A stretch of 64,000 nt of DNA from Owenia fusiformis (GCA_903813345.2 CAIIXF020000006.1:10918348-10982347); one strand, 5' to 3'. Shown: positions 47,723 to 60,075, counted from the stretch's first letter. Notes: a model not told the origin generated them from the letters alone. Numbers and translations are program-made.

Positions 47723-47989
47723 CAGGGGCGGATCTGGGAACCAACAAGGGGGGGGGGGGCAAATTTCAGGTCAGAGAAAAAAAATTTGGGCCTCTAAGAT
47801 CCAAAAGTGGACCCAAATTTTGAAATTTTGAGGCCCATTTTCTTCAAAATTTGGCCTGAAATTGAAAATAAGGCCTTACAAGGCCCAGTAATGCCTTAAG
47901 GCTTTTTTTGGCCCCAAATTTTTTTTGGGCCCAATTTTTTCTGGGCCCACCCAAGGGGGGGGGGGGTGCCTCCCTCCATATCCGCCAGT
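47723..47989. mobile_element. hAT-like MITE, second copy
   Basis: It starts CAGGGGCGGATCTGGGAACC and ends with TATCCGCCAGT. The body matches the nested element at 10483-10791 (CCAAATTTTGAAATTTTGAGG, GGGCCCA blocks, G runs). The left end is intact and the right end is mutated. Confidence 0.7.
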
Positions 47990-48853
47990 AGAAGCAATGA
48001 ACACAAGAACTTGTATCAACAGCTGACATCTAGAATGACACCTAGAGCGATGGTAACCTGTAACCTGACCATTTTCTATCTAGAAGGACTATTAAAGAGA
48101 CCAAAACCACTTCCTGAAAATTTCCTGGAAAAGTTTGAAAGATTTACTTTATCCGTGATTGTCAACCTTTACTCCTCCTCATTTGTTCAAAATATATTTA
48201 TTTACTTCAACCATGGGCTTTAAACTAGAAAGCTTTCTGATTGAAAGCTCATGCTTCAACCAAGCAAAAAATGAGTCTCTGTCTTTGATAAATTATGATA
48301 TTTTGGGAACTGAAGTGGACCTGTTGTGCGACAGAAATGTCTAAGGCCAAGTTATCCAAGATTCGATGATCACCCTTTTGGGAAAATCCAAAATGGCCAA
48401 CAATTAAAAAGTGATTATGAGTTTTTGCTGATTTCTTTTTACAAAATTATCACATATAACTACTGTTAACAATAACATAGGCTTTTACAACAAAGTACAC
48501 CTGAAATTATTTATAAAGCTACTAAATAGTTAAAGTATGAAAACTCAAAAACACCATTCAATATGATACAAAGTATTATCACGCGCTAACTTTTGTTAAA
48601 ACATTCAAAATGGCTGACATGACATGGCTAACAGGTCCAAAACCTCATCACATGTAGAATGAAGTGAGCTGAACAAGATGTTAAAGTTTTGGCCGCGCCT
48701 GGAGAGCCTTAAAATTTAAGGCTCTCTAGCCAAATGGGTTACCAAAATGCTAAAGAGCCTTAAATTTTAAGGTTCTTTAGCAATTCGGCTAAAGGGCCTT
48801 AAATTTTAAGGCTCTTTAGCATTTTGATAGCCAATTTCACTAGAGAGCCTTAA

Positions 48854-49448
48854 AGGGGTATTCCTTGCCAGACCATCTCTCTACTAATATGGTAGCTATA
48901 ACCATATACATACATTGCAAGTTTATCAAAAAACAGAAAAATGTTTTGAAATGGTCAATATTGATCACTAAATAGTGCTCAATTCCAGTAGGCTGCCATC
49001 TTTTAAAATTTCACTCAGGAAGTGATGTCATCGACTCTCAACTTTGCATATAACATTAGGTAAGGAGCTACTAGAATTACTAAACCAGCTGAATATTTTT
49101 TCAATTTGGTCCATGATTAAAATCCTTTTGATGATCTCTTCTTTAGTTCTAAGTTGACAACTCCTGATAATAATTTTACACAGAAGATAAGGGCTTCTTG
49201 TTTAGAAGTGATTTTATACTTCTTTCCTATACTGTAATAGACAAGGTTAGAACAGGTGAGAGCCGATGACATCACTTCCTGAAAGAAATCTGAAAAGATG
49301 GCAGCTTACTGGGAATGAGTACTACACTTTTAAATGATCAATATTGACCATATGAAAACATTTCCCCGTGTTTTGCTAAATATGTAAAGTTTATATATGA
49401 TTGTAGCTACCATATCAGGAGAGAAATAGTCTGGCAAGGAATGTTCCT
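48854..49448. mobile_element. piggyBac-like MITE with TTAA target
   Basis: The ends AGGGGTATTCCTTGCCAGAC and AGGAACATTCCTTGCCAGAC (inverted) lie inside TTAA duplications at 48850-48853 and 49449-49452. The arms stay complementary in blocks (TATGGTAGCTA, ATGGTCAATATTGATCA). It is 595 bp, non-coding, and nested in the foldback-like element. Confidence 0.7.
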
Positions 49449-50586
49449 TTAAGGGAATTTTAGGTGCAAAATGACAAAATATTGCTTCTGGGACGAGATC
49501 AAAAGACTTTGACTATTCTATACCCAACCTATTATGTAATTTAATATTCAGCACACATATACATACCATATTAAGCAGATATCGGACAAAATTATAAAGA
49601 AAATATTTTTTGATCGATAAAATCACTGATTATTAAACCGGAAGTGTCTTCTCTGAGGTCCGCGAAGATGAAGAAGGAAACATATAAAGATTTCAGTCAT
49701 TTCATCTTTGCCGTCGATTTTATTTATATGGTTATTTAAATGATCTGCTAATGCTTACTATGACTTCTATTAGTACTGTTTTGACTTCCCCACTTCATAA
49801 ATAAACATTATCACTTTTTGCTCGACTCATAAATTTACTTCCGGTCTACCGAGAGAAATAAAAGTTCTCAGAACCTTTTCAATCCTCAGTCTAAATTTGG
49901 CTTTTCAAAGGTTCAAACATCGATTTTGAATGGACCGTTCATGCATATATCGAAAATATGTCTCTGGTTCACCAGAAAAGGTGTAAGACCAGGCAATCAC
50001 GTATAGCCAGAAAAATGTTATTTTTTACCATTTTATCCACTATAAATCGCAACGTCTGTTTAGTAAAGATTTTGATGTATAGACATTTATTGATGGATTG
50101 GAGGCTAGGATAAAAATGTTGTTGTGTAAGCCGCTGTTTCCTCAATCGGCAGTTCACCTCTTGTACTGTAAATTTTCTTTGTGCTATCTCATGTGCTTAG
50201 ATTCTCACTTGTGAGGAAACTATTATGCAAAAATATCTCGTCACATGAAAAATTCTAAAAAGCAGCATTGAAATCTAATGGGCAATAGATTTGGAAGTGT
50301 ATTCTGTGATGTCCCTGGGCTGATGTCCCTGCATTCACGATAAACTGCGTCAAGGTGTGCTGTATCTAGAAGAAACAAGATCCTTTTTCATCCCCAGGTC
50401 TTCATCATACTTTTGCCATCTTAAAATGGGATTCCCTGTATTCTCGTGACTATAGCAAAGCCAATACAAGTGATTAATTAATGATTGAGCGATGGAGCAA
50501 GCCCAAGAATTCTAGAAAAAATTGTGTACATAGTAATTTCCGGACCTCAGTGCACAATTTTCCGGCTTGTTATTCAAAATAAAAAG

Positions 50587-50656
50587 TGCACCTTCGGGGA
50601 ATCGAACCCCCGCTGCAGAAGTGGAGAACGAGCACCCTAACCACTATACCAGTGAG
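50587..50656 (-). pseudogene. tRNA-like sequence (probable tRNA pseudogene or SINE head)
   Basis: The minus strand shows a TGGTATAGTGGTTAGGGTGC A-box region and a perfect GGTTCGATTCC B box at normal spacing. However, the acceptor strands do not pair, the anticodon stem is not formed and the T stem has a mismatch. It is likely a tRNA-derived relic carried in the foldback-like element. Confidence 0.5.
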
Positions 50657-51180
50657 TTTTTCCATGAATGGATTAATTTTTTTGCACGCCTATAGTGATA
50701 TACATGTGTGAAATATTTAAGTGGCATTCTGGGTTGAAAAACTTTCGAGAGTGTTGTTTTATTGTTTAGATGACGAAAACTTCAATAAAAACAATATAAA
50801 CACGGATTATAAACACAAAGGCTCTCTAGCCAAAACACTATGTTCACAGCTAAATAGCTTTAAATTTTAAGGCTCTTTAGCATTTTGGCTAAAATTTTAA
50901 GGTACTCCAGACACTTCGTAAAGTTTTAAAAGCAACTGTGAAGCCGATTTTCTAAAGTTTGCAGACAAGGATTTTAGCATTTGACTTCAAAATGGCCGAC
51001 AGGAAGTAGGTATCGAGTTAATTTTTTTCATCCACAGCTGTATGCACTCATTAGTTATCCCTAAAAATTTGAAGGTGATATCTGTAGCGGTTTTGGAGAA
51101 AACTGCCGGACATATGGACGGACAGACAGACGGACGCGTCTAGGCCGACAATATGGCTCCACACTATGTGGTGGGGACAT

Positions 51181-51911
51181 AAAATCACTTAATAACATGG
51201 TGACGGTTGTGCCAGGCATAAGTCTTGCAATAGATAGCATGTGAACCAAGCTTGTACCAAAAAATAGAATTTAGGTCAACATTTGAGGCCAAATAGGTCA
51301 AAAATGTAGGTCAATTTTCACGAAAATTGATACCCTATAAGATGCAACTCTAAATTGAAAAAGGAAGGCATAAGCGAAGTATACTAGCATATTCATGCGT
51401 TCAGCAAAGAACCCAGTCTAGATCTACAAGATAAAATGAAACAAAATTCACTGAGATGAGATCAAAATTTGGCTCAAAATATTGCTAAGTTCAACATCAA
51501 ATTTGCGAGGTTTGGAATATATATCAAACATAAATTATTATGATCATGGTAGATGATGAATTCATATATGTCGTATACACAGTTTATGAATTTCTATGGT
51601 TCTCAACAGTTATAGCAAAGATTTCTTACCATTTGTCTAACAGCATTTTCATTTGCAGCGGTGTTTATAAGAAGCTCACGCATGCGCAATAATCATATCC
51701 GGATAGTAATTTTTCCCGCGCTTTCTTTGTTGGAAACCCCGGGAGAAAAGTATACTTTTATTATCTTTATTATGTGTACAAATCAAAGTCAAATTTAGAA
51801 TTTCATATTCTAATCTCATATCTATTATGTAAAGCAAGAGTATTATTTAATAAGATTGAAAAAAATTGAAAACAAAAAGAAACTGAACGAAAACCAATAT
51901 AGAAAAGCAAG
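51181..51911 (+). promoter_or_regulatory. PCNP upstream region and probable promoter
   Basis: CACGCATGCGCA at 51677-51688 matches the NRF1 palindrome. AAGATGGCGGAA at 51910-51920 is a near-perfect YY1 motif overlapping the start codon. Both are typical of TATA-less housekeeping promoters. Confidence 0.5.
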
Positions 51912-54900
51912 ATGGCGGAACGTTTTCCAAAAAACTCAAACTCAGGTTTATATTTGCAATTTTACAGTTATTTAAGATCGTATCGTTTAATTCAAGACTT
52001 AATATTGTAAACTCAGTATTATCGAATCGGCCTCTGTATAGTTTTGCATCATTTCGATGAATAGTATGTTGAATTTAGGAGGTCTTTTGGAGATTTTTTT
52101 AGATGGATGAATTGAAATTGAATGATGATGATATTATTTTCAGCATAAGTAGCTCTTTTTGTTACCAATGACTGGTTTTCTGCAATCTAACACATTGTTG
52201 AAAGAACATCTTTAGGCCAGGGTGCATGTTCTGAATTTTTCTGCATTCCTCAATTGAGTCACATGTTATTTTTCAAACAGGAATCACTCCTTCCACACAT
52301 TGTCTACATCTTCCAGTTTTGCACAAAGAGTGCACTAATGTGCCTAGAAAAAACTGGTGATAAGATTTGTTTTGTAAAATGTATAAAAAACGAAATTATT
52401 CAGGCAACAAATTTTCTGAAGTTTTTCAATGATTTTTTTTGTTTTTTTATTATACATTTTATCGATAAAACATTCTTCTGTACATTCTTTTCTAGGTACA
52501 TTAGTGCACTCATTGTGCAAAAGTAAAAGATGTAGACACTGTTGGGAAGGAATGATTCAAATTTGAAAAATAAAATGTGACCGTATTGATGGTTGCAGCA
52601 AAATTCCGAACATGCACCATGAATGATAGAGACTCACTAGCAGGGCAATTATCTGCGCGAGGTTCAAATTTTGAGTATGCGCATTACATCCATCAATTTG
52701 TTTAGTTAAGATTATATAGACACATGCATGATCAATAACTAATAACTACATACATTTTTAAATAGACGTCACTTATGTTCAATATTTTACAGCAGTCATT
52801 ACCCATAATCAGGGGTTTCACTAGGATTTCTGCTCACAACAGGCTAAATAAATGAAAACAATAGGCAAAATTATTAACATGGAAAAATTTGAAGTCCTTA
52901 AGAACAACAGGTGATTTGTTGTCTGCTGTCTGCTCCTAATGAAACCCCTGCATAATGCATCTTATATTGTGGGAATATATTTGTATGTTGTAAAAACAAC
53001 TCTCAACTCCAATATATCTTCTCTATTTCTTGGCAATAATCTTTCATTTGGTATATAAATTAAAACTGAACCAATCGCAGAAAAGTAATTTGAAGGAATG
53101 AAAGACTTTTTATCTTATTCATGCATGCACGAAAAACTGAACCAAGTAAAAATTGAACCTCTAACTTTTGTATATTTCTGCTGGTCAACTTTTCTTGTAA
53201 GTAAGCATGGTAAAGATGTCATTTTTCAACACCATTTCACTGGTTCATTTTGTGTAACTTGTCATATGGACTACATGTAACAAAACTTTTGTTTTGGTTG
53301 TAATTAAAAGATAAATACTGTACAGCAGGTTAGGTCTCCAGGCTAATCCTACTAGTTTACTTATGGCCTTTTATTGTTTATTCTAGCAAAAGTAAAAGAA
53401 CCTACAGAACCCTTTTGACAAGAACATTAGTCAAGAATAGGCATGGTCAAAATGTCATAGATTACTGCCATCAAATGTGTTATGAGATCCAGTATTTATA
53501 GAATGAATATCAATGTTATCCAGTCTTTATTAATCAGGTGCTACTTCACACAGGGCGAAGGAGATCAAAAGGAAGTCCACAGATCATGGGGAGGCAGAGG
53601 ATGGTGATGGGCCCCCAGTTAAAAAATCAACAGGATTTGGATCTTTCAATCCACAGAAGAAACTAACCATGAACATAGGGGGCAGCAATAAAGCTATTAA
53701 ACCAATCAAAATGAGCCTAGGCAGCAAAACTCAGGAAGTATGACATATTCTACATTTATCTAGTTTTTATGTCCCCACCACATAGTGTGGGGCCATATTG
53801 TCGTCCTAGGCGCGTCCGTCCGTCTGTCTGTCTGTCTGGTTGTCTGTCTGTCCGTCCGTACGTCCGGCAGTTTTCTCCAAAACCGCTACAGGTATCACCT
53901 TCTAATTTTCAGGAATAACTTATGAGTGCCTATAGATGTGGATGAAAAAAATTTAACTCGAAACCTACTTCCTGTCGGCCATTTTGAAGTCAAATGCTAA
54001 AATCCTTGTCTGCAAACTTTAAGAAAAACTGCTTCACAGTTGCTTTTAAAACTTTAACATCTTGTTCAGCTCACTTCATTCTAGATCTGATTAGGTTTTG
54101 GACCTGCTAGCTCAGTCATGTCAGCCATTTTGAATGTCTTAAGAAAAGTTAGCGTGCGATAATACTTTGTATCATATTGAATGGTGTTTTTGAGTTTTCA
54201 TACTTTAACTATTTAGTAGCTTTATAAATAATTTCAGATGTACTTTGCTGTAAAAGCCTACTTTATTGTTAACAGTAGTTATATGTGATAATTTTGTAAA
54301 AAGAAATCAGCAAAAACTCATAAGGACTTTTTTATTGTCGGCCATTTTGGATTTTTCGGTCCTAAAATCTTGTCTGTGAAGTCTTGTCTGCGCGTTTTCA
54401 GGTGAACCATTTGATGGATCAATTTCAAATTTTCAGGGATGATTCTTAGTATAAAAATCTAGATCTCATTAGTTTTTTGGCATTCTGGGTAAATGTCAAG
54501 GCAGCCATTTTGGATTTTCCGTCCTAAAATCTTGTCTGTAAAGTCTTGTCTACTTGTTTTCAGGTGAACTGTTTGGTAGATCAATTTCAAATTTTCAGGA
54601 ATGATTCTTAGTATGAAAATCTAGAACTGATTAGTTTTTTTGCATTCTGGGTAAATGTCAAGGCAGCCATTTTGGATTTTCCGTCTTAAAATCTTGCCTG
54701 TAAAGTCTTGTCTACGCGTTTTTAGGTAAACGGTTTGATAGATCAATTTCAAATTTTCAGGGATGATTCTTTGTATGAAAATCTACATCTGATTACTTTT
54801 TTTGCATTCTGCGTAAATGTTAAGGCAGCCATTTTGGATTTTCTGTCCTAAAATCTTGTCTGTAAAGTCTTGTCTACCCGTTTTCAGGTGAACCATTTGG

Positions 54901-57900
54901 TAGATCAATTTCATATTTTCAGGGATGATTCTTAGTATGAAAATCTACAAACAGATTAGTTTTTGACATTCTTGGTAAATGTCAAGGCAGCCATTTTGGA
55001 TTTTCCATCCTGAAATCTTGTCTGTAAAGTCTTGTTTACATGTTTTCTGGTTAACTGTGTGACGGATCAATTTCAAATTTTCAGGGGTGGTTCTTAGTAT
55101 GAAAATCTAGAACTGACTAAATTTTTGGCATTCTGGGTAAATTTTAAGGTGGCCACTTTGGATATTCTGTCCTCAAATTGTGTTGGTAAAGTCTTGTCTA
55201 CTCATTTTCAGGATAACCATTTCATGGGATCACCACTTGGTGGGGACATTCTGTACACATTTGTGTTCTTGTATGTAAATGCTATCTGTATTAAGGAATC
55301 ACAAATTTTCTAATTGACTTCAATAGTATGAAAAAAACTGATGATTTGGATGTCAGATTTTAAATCATCATAAAATGTCTCATCATTTAGGATAGTGAAA
55401 ATGATTGCTGTATGGTAAAGGGAATGGGAGTGAGTGTCAGACAATAGTCTCTTTGTATATTAGGTCATTGTTGGGATATTAGGGTTATCATTACTAAAAT
55501 AATATTTACACTTTTTGATATTCTATTTTTTGTATTTTTCAGAAAACGAAAGAGACATCACAAAGCAGAGTGAATAAAACAAGTTTATCCGTGGCAAAAG
55601 CCTTTCAGGATGATGTAAGTGATATGTGACTAAACTACACTCATAATCTTTGACCAACCCTTTTTATGTCCCCACCACATAGTGTGGGGCCATATTGTCG
55701 GCCTAGGCGCGTCCGTCTGTCTGTCCGTCTGTCCGTACGTCCGGCAGTTTTCTCCAAAACCGCTACAGATATCACCTTCAAATTTTCAGGGATAACTTAT
55801 GAGTGCATATAGATGTGGATGAAAAAAAATTAACTCGATACCTACTTCCTGTCGGCCATTTTGAAGTCAAATGCTAAAATCCTTGTCTGCAAACTTTAAG
55901 AAAAACGGCTTCACAGTTGCTTTTAAAACTTTAATATCTTGTTCAGCTCACTTCATTCTAGATCTGATTAGGTTTTGGACCTGTTAGCTCAGTCATGTCA
56001 GCCATTTTGAATGTTTTAAGAAAAGTTAGCGCACGATAATACTTTGTATCATATTGAATGGTGTTTTTCAGTTTTCATACTTAAACTATTTCTTAGCTTT
56101 ATAAATAATTTCAGGTGTACTTTGTTGTAAAAGCCTATGTTATTGTTAACAGTAGTTATATGTGATAATTTTGTAAAAAGAAATCAGCAAAAACTCATAA
56201 TCACTTTTTTATTGTCGGCCATTTTGGATTTTTCCGTCCTAAAATCTTGTCTATAAAGTCTTGTCTACGCGTTTTCATGTCAACCGTTTGGTAGATCAAT
56301 TTCAAATTTTCAGGGATGATTCTTAGTATGAAAATCTAGATCTGATTAGTTTTTGGGCATTCTGGGTAAATGTCAAGGCAGCCATTTTGGATTTTCCCTC
56401 CTAAAATCTTGTCTGTAAAGTCTTGTCTACGCATTTTCAGGTGAACCGTTTGGTAGATCAATTTCAAATTTTCAGGGATGATTCTCAGTATGATAATCTA
56501 GATCTGATTAGATTTTGGGCATTCTGGGTAAATGTCAAGGCAGCCATTTTGGATTTTCCGTCCTAAAATCTTGTCTGTAAAGTCTTGTCTACTCGTTTTC
56601 AGGTGAACTGTTTGGTAGATCAATTTCAAATTTTCAGGAATGATTCTTAGTATGAAAATCTAGAACTGATTAGTTTTTTTGCATTCTGGGTAAATGTCAA
56701 GGCAGCCATTTTGGATTTTCCGTCTTAAAATCTTGCCTGTAAAATCTTGTCTACGCGTTTTTAGGTGAACGGTTTGATAGATCAATTTCAAATTTTCAGG
56801 GATGATTCTTTGTATGAAAATCTACATCTGATTACTCTTTTTGCATTCTGCGTAAATGTTAAGGCAGCCATTTTGGATTTTCTGTCCTAAAATCTTGTCT
56901 GTAAAGTCTTGTCTACCCGTTTTCAGGTGAACCGTTTGGTAGATCAATTTCATATTTTCAGGGATGATTCTTAGTATTAAAATCTACAAACAGATTAGTT
57001 TTTTGACATTCTTGGTAAATGTCAAGGCAGCCATTTTGGATTTTCCATCCTGAAGTCTTGTCTGTAAAGTCTTGTTTACATGTTTTCTGGTTAACTGTGT
57101 GACGGATCAATTTCAAATTTTCAGGGGTGGTTCTTAGTATGAAAATCTAGAACTGACTAAATTTTTGGCATTCTGGGTAAATTTTAAGGTGGCCACTTTG
57201 GATTTTCCGTCCTCAAATTGTGTTGGTAAAGTCTTGTCTACTCATTTTCAGGATAACCATTTCACGGGATCACCACTTGGTGGGGACATTTTGTACACAT
57301 TTGTGTTCTTGTTAATAGTTTGATTTTACTTCTTGCCTCTTCTGCATTCTGGGAAAGAGATAATCCTCTGATCTAACTTTACCCAATCAGATTACTGCTA
57401 ATAATAACAAGCTACTCAACCATAACATTCTCAGAATTTAATGCTTCATAAAATACCTGGTAAATAAACCCTTGTATTAATCCAAACTACTTTTCGTTTA
57501 CAGAACATTTCATTAGACCATGATGTGTGTCAATACTTTGTAAAAGGGTAGGAGGTCCTATCAAATTGTGGTCCTACTCTCCATTGATTTATATGGTGAC
57601 CTCTTTGGTCATACTATAGAGTGTCAGTGTCATCTATACTATACTATGGCTACATAAACAAGGCAGAGGTCTTTACACAGTGACCTCAACCTGTGCACCC
57701 TTTAGTATTATTCCAGAGTTGCACCTTTTATACTAAACAGTTTGCAGCACCCAAAACAAGCATTCCATTTGCTAAATGATGTACATATTACGCTTCATGA
57801 GTAAATAAACATAGCTTATTTTTACAGTACTCACTGTCCCAAAAAGGCTATATCTTTACACATTCATCCTGCAATAAATTGATTTTTATTCCAGAGTGAT

Positions 57901-58469
57901 GATTCAGAGGATGAGATGCCACCTGAAGCAAAGATGAGAATGAGGAATCTCGGAAAGTAAGACATTTTACAAAAAATAACAGTCTCCCAATTTTGATTTT
58001 GCTTAATTTCCATGAGGTCATTTTTTAGAAAAATGTTCACTGGGTTTTTAAACCCACGTCAGAAGATTGTTTCCATATTAATTTTTAAAACCAAAAATCA
58101 CTATATTGTCAGTTGTTTAGTTTATGCATACAGATTTTCTTTTTGAACAAATGTATCGAGGACATCAGAATTCTTTAAAAATATCTTTCAATGATATCAT
58201 ATTTATCAGTTTATATGACAAGGAAACACAAATGTGAACCATATTTTATATTTATTATGATGACTATGATATTAGAAAGTGTACTTTTTACATTTCATTT
58301 ATTTTCAGAAATATAATTTTATTTTCACTTCTATTCCAGAAATACTATAACTCCAACAGGTCCTAATTCATTTGGGAAAGGAAACTTGGGGTTCTGTGAT
58401 AGGCGGAAAGTTATTGAAAGGGAATTACAAAAACAAATGGATGATTTGGCGGACAAGGATGCAGATTGA
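51912..58469 (+). CDS. PCNP: PEST-containing nuclear protein PCNP, five exons
   Basis: Exons 51912-51945, 53538-53737, 55543-55614, 57895-57956 and 58340-58469 join in frame (phases 1, 0, 0, 2) to 165 residues; human PCNP has 178. The N-terminus is polar (MAERFPKNSNSG). Next come a KEIKRK basic patch and a Lys/Gly/Ser-rich middle (KKSTGFGSF; KPIKMSLGS). The conserved part follows: SVAKAFQDD, the acidic SDDSEDEMPPEAKMRMRNLGK, then TPTGPNSFGKGNLGF and a charged C-terminal helix ending DDLADKDAD. The MPPEAKMRM and GPNSF blocks are diagnostic. PCNP is a small nuclear protein with PEST sequences that is ubiquitinated by UHRF2 (NIRF) and linked to cell-cycle control. The exon 2 acceptor at 53536-53537 was chosen over one 16 bp downstream because only it keeps the frame. 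Confidence 0.92.
53769..55249 (+). mobile_element. Family B element in PCNP intron 2
   Basis: It begins ATGTCCCCACCACATAGTG and ends CCACTTGGTGGGGACAT, giving short inverted ends (ATGTCCCCACCA). Order: GTCC/GTCT simple repeat, a unique block of about 500 bp, then about six units of ~162 bp. Each unit contains GGCAGCCATTTTGGATTTTC and TTTCAGGGATGATTCTTAGT. No coding capacity. Confidence 0.8.
55676..57289 (+). mobile_element. Family B element in PCNP intron 3
   Basis: Same ends, order and orientation as the copy in intron 2 and very similar in sequence. At 1,614 bp it is longer by about one 162-bp unit. The two flank PCNP exon 3 (55543-55614) as direct repeats. Confidence 0.8.
57549..57604 (+). 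repeat. Single-arm remnant of the palindromic MITE at 12681
   Basis: TGTAAAAGGGTAGGAGGTCC through CTCCATTGATTTATATGGTGACC matches the arms of 12681-13070 with one or two changes. The opposite arm is absent. Confidence 0.65.
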
Positions 58470-59701
58470 AACTGAATACTTAAAATTAGGGGCGGTTCAA
58501 AATATCAGTGTATTTTGCAAAACTCATTTATTATGCTTAAACCACCTGTTAGACAACCATTCAACAAAGTTGTTAATCCTTATTGAACATCGAAATTACA
58601 TCACTGTCAAGCAAGTCAATGTTTTTTTTCATTATGAAATATGTGATTTAATCTCTCTCCCCCTCCCCCGATTGTAATGTTTTTTGCAAAAATAGGACAT
58701 TGATATTTGACCTTGCTCCTTGCCAATAATTATTTATAAGTGGATGCAGGCAGTACACTCCCGATCCAATTCACGTAGAAACCATATGGATCCTGGTGGC
58801 TGAAATACTCGTGGATTCCAATTAAGTTCCATGCACATACTTGTGGACAATTTCATTCATCTACCTGCATTCACATGAGAAAAATCCACATGGATAGATG
58901 GATTCAACGTGGATTTCTCGTGGATCCTTGCGACATGGGTTCCACGTGGATGTGGTTTGGCTGTGTATTAGAGACAGTTTTAGTGTTCAGATCAATTCAT
59001 GCCTCAAATGTTCCCATAATATGGGCCAACTGAAAGAATGCGATCAAATGTTCCTATAATATGGGCCAACTGATAGAATGCTATCAAATGAGGACTTATT
59101 ATATTACACATTCTATAGTCAAATTTGACATGTATCACCTATCACTATACTCACGTTGCATGTTGTAGTATAAAGGTATTAAAATGAAAAAAACTGAAAA
59201 AATAAAAATATGATAGTGGAAAAGTCTGAAATACTGTACAGCATTCTGGCAGACCCGTAGCCAGGGGGTGGGGGTCTTTCAAAATCATGCAGTTTTTATT
59301 CATAATTCTGAGCACTTTTCAAGCGATTTTGACCCTTTTTGGGCCAAAGTTGTCGAAAGTGAACCCCCCTGGCATTTTTAAAAAGTGAACACCCCTTGGC
59401 CAATCCTCGCTACCGTCCAATAATAGGCTAGAATATGCATACATTTGCAAATATCAAAAACAACTATCTCAAACTAAAGTTATTTAATGATTTGAAGGGC
59501 AATGCAGAATATGTTCTGCTCGAGAAAGTCTGTATTGGAACGAGACGAAGCCAAGTGACAATACAGAATATCGAGAGCAGAATATATCCTGTATTCTGGG
59601 TATATTGCTCTTCAAGTCATTCTACAACGTTTTTATCGTGTGATCTTAGGCCAATACATTTTATTTAGGAGATAATCCCTAGGAAATATCTCAGTATTCC
59701 C

Positions 59702-59775
59702 TGTATTGCTACTGAGATTGTCCCTCCGTACCATGATGATGATCAATTGGGACAATCTCAGTAGCAATACAGATT
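59702..59775. repeat. Perfect inverted repeat hairpin
   Basis: TATTGCTACTGAGATTGTCCC is mirrored by GGGACAATCTCAGTAGCAATA across a loop of about 30 bp (ATGATGATGATC core). Confidence 0.8.
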
Positions 59776-60075
59776 GGTACAGCACAAGAACTGACCAATC
59801 AGAGGGCTTCATTTTACAGATCATACGATAAAAGCGTACATACCCTGAAATACAATGCTGGACCCATTTTTATTTCACCTCCAGAAGTAGTGACCTATTG
59901 TGTATTCTCTAACTTTTTTTGGACTGCTGTTGGTGTTCGGCGTCTGTAACAAATGGTGGGTGGTGCCATTTTGCATTGTAATGTCTTGTTTATTCTGCCA
60001 TAAACGTCCATGCTTCAAAAAACTCAAAATGTGAATATCTGCCAATCTAATCATTTTTGTCTGGTCCCAAGCGGC

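Larger units (their letters stand above)
48691..50918. mobile_element. Foldback/MULE-like composite element (9-bp target duplication)
   Basis: The insertion is 2,228 bp and flanked by TAAAGTTTT at 48682-48690 and 50919-50927. The uninterrupted target sequence (ATGTTAAAGTTTTAAAAGC) is readable in the family B copies at 53769 and 55676. The ends share CTGGAG and CCTTAAAATTT after eight unlike bases. The arms contain palindromes of type GAGCCTTAAATTTTAAGGCT (48708-48855 and 50818-50905). Nested inside are a TTAA-flanked element (48854-49448), an inverted pair of ETS-type motifs (CCGGAAGTG 49638, ACTTCCGGT 49837) and a tRNA-like sequence (50587-50656). No transposase is seen. Confidence 0.7.
48383..51180 (-). 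mobile_element. Family B element, truncated and split by a 2.2-kb insertion
   Basis: Read on the minus strand from 51180 it begins ATGTCCCCACCACATAGTG, then GTCC repeats and the same unique block as 53769-54345 (CCGCTACAG, GTCGGCCATTTTGAAG). It stops at the first 162-bp unit. Its body is interrupted at 48691-50918. It lies between EHMT and PCNP. Confidence 0.75.

Noticed and set aside
53554-53737. Alternative PCNP exon 2 start at CACACAG|G
   Set aside because: Joining it to exon 1 gives the wrong phase; the AG at 53536-53537 restores the frame.
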